From assembly GCA_016715405.1 (NCBI GenBank), contig JADKAE010000044.1:1-10742 (forward strand): a stretch of 10,742 bases of DNA, written 5' to 3'. Both the position numbers and the translations under genes were made by a program. Source of the stretch: Saprospiraceae bacterium. Its GTDB lineage: Bacteria > Bacteroidota > Bacteroidia > Chitinophagales > Saprospiraceae. Below are positions 7,926-10,742 of the stretch, piece by piece. The notes below the pieces were generated by a model. It had not been told where the DNA came from. It saw only the letters and a program-made list of their open reading frames with translations, and did no database searches. Position 1 is the first letter of the stretch, and every line of letters starts with the position of its first letter.

Positions 7926-8267
7926 TCAGGGGCGCAGTTTCGGATTGTCGGCGTGGCGCCGGGCGTCGCGCTGCGTTTTTTTGGCGAGGTTTTGTTTCAG
8001 CGCAGCGTCGAGATCCACACCCGTCTGGTTGGCGAGACAAATGAGCACAAACAGCACATCGGCCATTTCATCGGCCAGTTCGGCCGGTGCGGCCGCGGCT
8101 TGTTCGGGCGTTTTGAACGATTGTTCGCCGTACAGCCGGGCCATGAGGCGGGCTACTTCGCCCACTTCTTCCGTCAGGATGGCCGTATTGGTGAGTTCGT
8201 TGTAGTACCGCACCCCGATGGTGTTGATCCACTGGTCTACGGTTTGTTGTGCTTCGCGGATGGTCAT
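7926..8267 (-). CDS. MazG-like nucleotide pyrophosphohydrolase, 113 aa
   Basis: Small all-alpha NTP pyrophosphatase of the MazG/dUTPase superfamily. TEEVGEVARL (residues 32-41) provides the E-E-x-x-E metal-binding motif and ELADEMADVLFVL (63-75) the E-x-x-D motif; together they bind Mg and the triphosphate. A third helix ends with AALKQNLAKK. The length fits a single MazG domain, and the four expected acidic positions are present. It would hydrolyse nucleoside triphosphates to monophosphate and pyrophosphate, probably removing non-canonical or excess nucleotides. Its ATG overlaps the globin stop by four bases (ATGA), a sign of translational coupling. The gene is intact. Confidence 0.87.
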   Translation of the reverse strand: MTIREAQQTVDQWINTIGVRYYNELTNTAILTEEVGEVARLMARLYGEQSFKTPEQAAAAPAELADEMADVLFVLICLANQTGVDLDAALKQNLAKKTQRDARRHADNPKLRP

Positions 8268-8630
8268 GCGTCGAATTTCATTTTCCAGGTTTCGGCAATG
8301 GCGTAGGCCCTGAATTTGGCGTCGTTGGCTACGGGTCCTTCAAACAGCCCGTCGACAGTGGATTGAAACAGGGCCAGCCAGCGCTCGAAATGTGCGGCCT
8401 TGAGCCGGTGTTTGTCGTGCAGGTCAGAAGTGTTTCTGGATCGGGTTGCCCTGATAGGCGTCTTTCGAGCAGCAGGAATTCCCAGAAAGCGCATGCGGCA
8501 GGTGTTCGGCCCAGTTTACCCGGGCTATCTCGTTGAAAATATACCCGATCTGCTCGTCGGCTTTTACCTTTTCGTAAAAGGTGTCGATGAGCAGGCGGAT
8601 GTCGTCAGGAAGTGTAATGTCGTGTTTCAT
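8264..8630 (-). CDS. Group III truncated haemoglobin (frame-broken)
   Basis: The first 48 residues (DIRLLIDTFYEKVKADEQ, then IGYIFNEI) match the A-B region of group III truncated globins such as Campylobacter Ctb, including the B10 Tyr in FYEKV. The rest lies in three frames. FWEFLLLE (the conserved FW of helix E) is in one, DAYQGNPIQKHF in the first again, and DLHDKHRLKAAHFERWL onward to the stop in another. The His of QKHF corresponds to the proximal haem ligand and the Trp of ERWL to the conserved G8 Trp. Joining requires shifts near 8490, 8459 and 8427, giving about 122 residues, the usual family size. These proteins bind haem and O2 or NO in the cytoplasm. First gene of a three-gene operon. 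Three breaks within 65 bp in an otherwise conserved protein point to sequencing error. Confidence 0.82.
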
Positions 8631-8691
8631 GGTATGGCTGGCAAAGGTAGCGTATTTTCGTAAGTCGCGGTGGCGGCTGGAACCCGTCGCT

Positions 8692-9299
8692 GTCTGAATC
8701 GCGGATTGTACGGATTATGGGATGGCACAGATTTTTTTCCAGGTTCTTTCAGCAAATACTGTTCAAAGTAGTGTAAAAATTCGTGAAATTCATACATCCG
8801 CGTAATCCCATAATCCGTCAAATCCGCGATTCAGACGTCTTTAATTGTCTGAATCGCGGATTGTACGGATTATGGGATGACACAGATTTTTTTCCGGGTT
8901 CTTTCAGCAAATACTGTTCAAAGTAGTGTAAAAATTCGTGAAATTCATACATCCGCGTATCCCATAATCCGTCAAATCCAGGATTCAGACGTCTTTAATT
9001 GTCTGAATCGCGGATTGTACGGATTATGGGATGACACAGATTTTTTTCCGGGTTCTTTCAGCAAATACTGTTCAAAGTAGTGTAAAAATTCGTGAAATTC
9101 ATACATCCGCGTCATCCCATAATCCGTCAAATCCGTGATTCAGACGTCTTTAATTGTCTGAATCGCGGATTGTACGGATTATGGGATGGCACTGATTTTT
9201 CCGGGTTCTTTCAGCAAATACTGTTCAAAGTAGTGTAAAAAATTCGTGAAATTCATACATCCGCGTCATCCCATAATCCGTCAAATCCGCGATTCAGAC
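8692..9299. repeat. Four tandem copies of a 155-bp unit with inverted ends
   Basis: Copies lie at 8692-8836, 8847-8990, 9001-9145 and 9156-9299, separated by the identical spacer GTCTTTAATT. Each begins GTCTGAATCGCGGATT and ends with its exact or near-exact complement AATCCGCGATTCAGAC. The inverted similarity continues inward (ACGGATTATGGGAT against ATCCCATAATCCGT) to about 38 bp, so each copy can fold on itself. The inner part includes a T run and CAAATACTGTTCAAAGTAG. Copies differ by only a few bases or single-base indels. Short reading frames through the array repeat the same residues in each copy and are not genes. With flanks it fills the space between the T9SS gene terminator and the globin start at 8630, and may carry or influence the globin promoter. 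Confidence 0.92.
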
Positions 9300-9305
9300 A
9301 GCTAT

Positions 9306-9352
9306 AAAAGCAAGTGGCGCCCCCGAAGTTCCGGAGCACGCCACTGCTTTTT
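9306..9352 (-). terminator. Terminator of the GEVED/T9SS gene
   Basis: Arms GCAAGTGGCG (9310-9319) and CGCCACTGC (9339-9347) pair with one bulged A. The flanking A tract (9306-9309) and T tract (9348-9352) extend the stem. On the minus strand the hairpin ends in TTTTAT. It starts 25 bp after the stop of the gene at 9378 and abuts the repeat array. Confidence 0.7.
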
Positions 9353-9377
9353 ACAGATCTTTTTCCACTAAACCCGC

Positions 9378-10742
9378 TTATTTGCCGGATTTGATGAGTT
9401 GTTGCGTCGTTTGCACCTTGTCGGTTGTTACGCGCAGGGAAGTACACGCCGTCGGGCTGGTCGCCCAGGTCGATACGTACCTGTGTTTCGGCCGGGTTGT
9501 CGTGCTGGAGGCTGCGCACCGTTTGGCCCGAAGCATTCAGGATGCTCATGCTGATGCGGGTAGCGTCTGTCCAGTTGCCTTCTACCGTGAACGTAGCGTT
9601 GCTGGGGTTCGGGTAGGCGCTGAGGCGCAGCTGGTCGGCGGCTGCGGGCAGTTGCTGGCGCTGGCGGTTGTTTTCAGCTAATTGAACCAGGTCCTGCTGT
9701 TCGCGTTCCTTGACGCCTTCCGGACGCATGGCGGCGTTTTCGATGATTACGCGGTAGTCTTCCACTTCACCTTCGCTGTTGCTCGGGCAGGAACCGGCAG
9801 TGGCGCCGAAGCTCATCACCACCCGCAGGCGGGTTTTACCCGGTACGGCATCGGTTGGTACGCTGAAGCCGAGGGCGATCAGGCCGGAGCTGCTGCCCGT
9901 GGTTACCAGTTCGCCGGCGTCGTCGAAGTTGCCGTTCTGGTTGAAGTCGATAAATACGCTCCAGTTTTCGGTGTAGGGACCGTATTTGAAGCCCGGCGTC
10001 AGGTTGATGGAATAAAAACCGCCGGCGTACAGATCAGTCGAGAGGTAGGGGAAATCGGCGTATCCGCCGTTGTCGCCCGACACGTTACCCATTTCATTCA
10101 GGTAAACCGACTGGATGTATTCATACGCGGTGCTGACCGGGTACGGTGCACAGTAGTTGTTGTTGACCACGAGGATGTAATCTTCTATTTCACCATCGAA
10201 ATAGTTCTGGCAGGGGTCGTCGTTGATGTAGAAGCCCATCACGATACGCAGGGTTGTAGCGCCCGGCAGTGTGTTGGCCGGCAGGTTGACCACTTGCCAG
10301 ATATAAGTGGCGTCGTCTACACTCAGTACCAGCTCGCCGGCGTCGTCGAAGTCGCCGTCCTGGTTGCCGTCGATAAATACGCGCCAGTCTTTCGAGGTAT
10401 TCAAAGCCAGAGTAACCGGCGGCGGCATAGATGAGCCAGTTGGTTGCCGAGGTTAACAGAGCTGACTTTTTCTGTAAAACGGCCGTAACCGTAGTTGTTG
10501 CCCGAGTCGTTGAATCCGCCCCAGCCCACTTGTGCGGCCTGGATCCACTCGTAAGTGGTGTTGTTCGACGGATAAACGTCTGCACAATAAGGCTGCGAAA
10601 TCACCAGTGTGTAGTCTTCAATTTCGCCGGAGCCGATCAGGCCGCATTCGGCGGGTTTGCCTTCGCCGGCGTAGCGCATACCGATACCTGATGCGGGTCG
10701 GGCCGTTTTAGCGCTCTCGGGAATCGGAATGATTCCGGTGAT
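9378..10742 (-). CDS. Secreted GEVED-domain protein with T9SS C-terminal sorting tail (5' end outside window, frame-broken)
   Basis: Three repeats end in the GEVED signature: GSGEIEDYTLVI (partial first copy), FDGEIEDYILVV and SEGEVEDYRVII. The second and third also carry WRVFIDGNQDGDFDDAGE and WSVFIDFNQNGNFDDAGE, Asp/Asn-rich loops that look calcium-binding. After a Gln-rich linker comes the sorting domain, with YPNPSNATFTVEG and, in the corrected frame, GVYFLRVTTDK and a last IKSGK before the TAA at 9378. T9SS proteins lose this tail as they cross the outer membrane and are released or attached to the surface. Removing one C from a CCC run near 9447 restores the family ending; without it the frame runs wrongly into the repeat array. 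Two or more breaks lie at 10380-10450 and one may lie near 10680. The repeat units are about 140-150 residues. Ligand unknown. Confidence 0.85.

Noticed and set aside
8627..9080. Small reading frames inside the tandem repeats (8627-8821 minus, 8877-9080 plus)
   Set aside because: The same residues recur in each repeat copy and the frames depend on repeat phase; they are by-products of the repeat.
8692..9299. CRISPR array
   Set aside because: The repeat unit is about 145 bp with an invariant 10-bp spacer. CRISPR needs short repeats with unique spacers, and no cas gene is seen.

Overview
The window most likely comes from a member of the Bacteroidota, possibly a Saprospiria-like lineage. The right edge carries GEVED domains followed by a type IX secretion (T9SS) sorting tail. 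Start codons lack strong Shine-Dalgarno sites, and several proteins are of Bacteroidota style. All convincing genes are on the minus strand, so gene order is described from right (10742) to left (1). Many genes are broken by single-base indels, yet the protein continues perfectly in a neighbouring frame. I count about 18-20 such breaks in unrelated genes, several in homopolymers. This looks like an uncorrected long-read consensus rather than gene decay, and I annotate full gene spans across the breaks.

Right part (4791-10742), by eye GC-rich: the 3' end of a secreted GEVED/T9SS protein (9378-10742) with its terminator; four near-identical tandem copies of a 155-bp repeat with inverted ends (8692-9299); a compact operon of group III truncated haemoglobin, MazG-like nucleotide pyrophosphohydrolase and alpha/beta hydrolase (8630-7125); a SnoaL/NTF2-like protein with its own terminator (7040-6580); and an exported protein with helical repeats, an aromatic/His-rich segment and a basic Pro-rich tail (6446-4791).

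Left part (1-4348), AT-richer, separated by a 442-bp gap holding a 14-bp perfect hairpin: an operon that reads as a bacterial ubiquitin-like conjugation system. In order it encodes a YukD/ubiquitin-like protein ending in Ala-Gly, an E2 (UBC-fold) enzyme with an HPN motif and candidate catalytic Cys, and two paralogous membrane proteins with signal peptides, large extracytoplasmic regions and one C-terminal transmembrane helix. The second membrane protein continues past its helix into a cytoplasmic segment whose last visible residues resemble the start of a JAB/MPN deubiquitinase-type domain, cut by the window edge. An E1 (ThiF-type) gene is expected just beyond position 1 but is not visible.

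The most interesting hypothesis is a membrane-coupled Ubl system. Two receptor-like proteins would sense something in the periplasm and link it to Ubl conjugation and removal at the inner face of the membrane. Ubl and E2 are supported by motifs. The JAB call and the receptor idea are inference.
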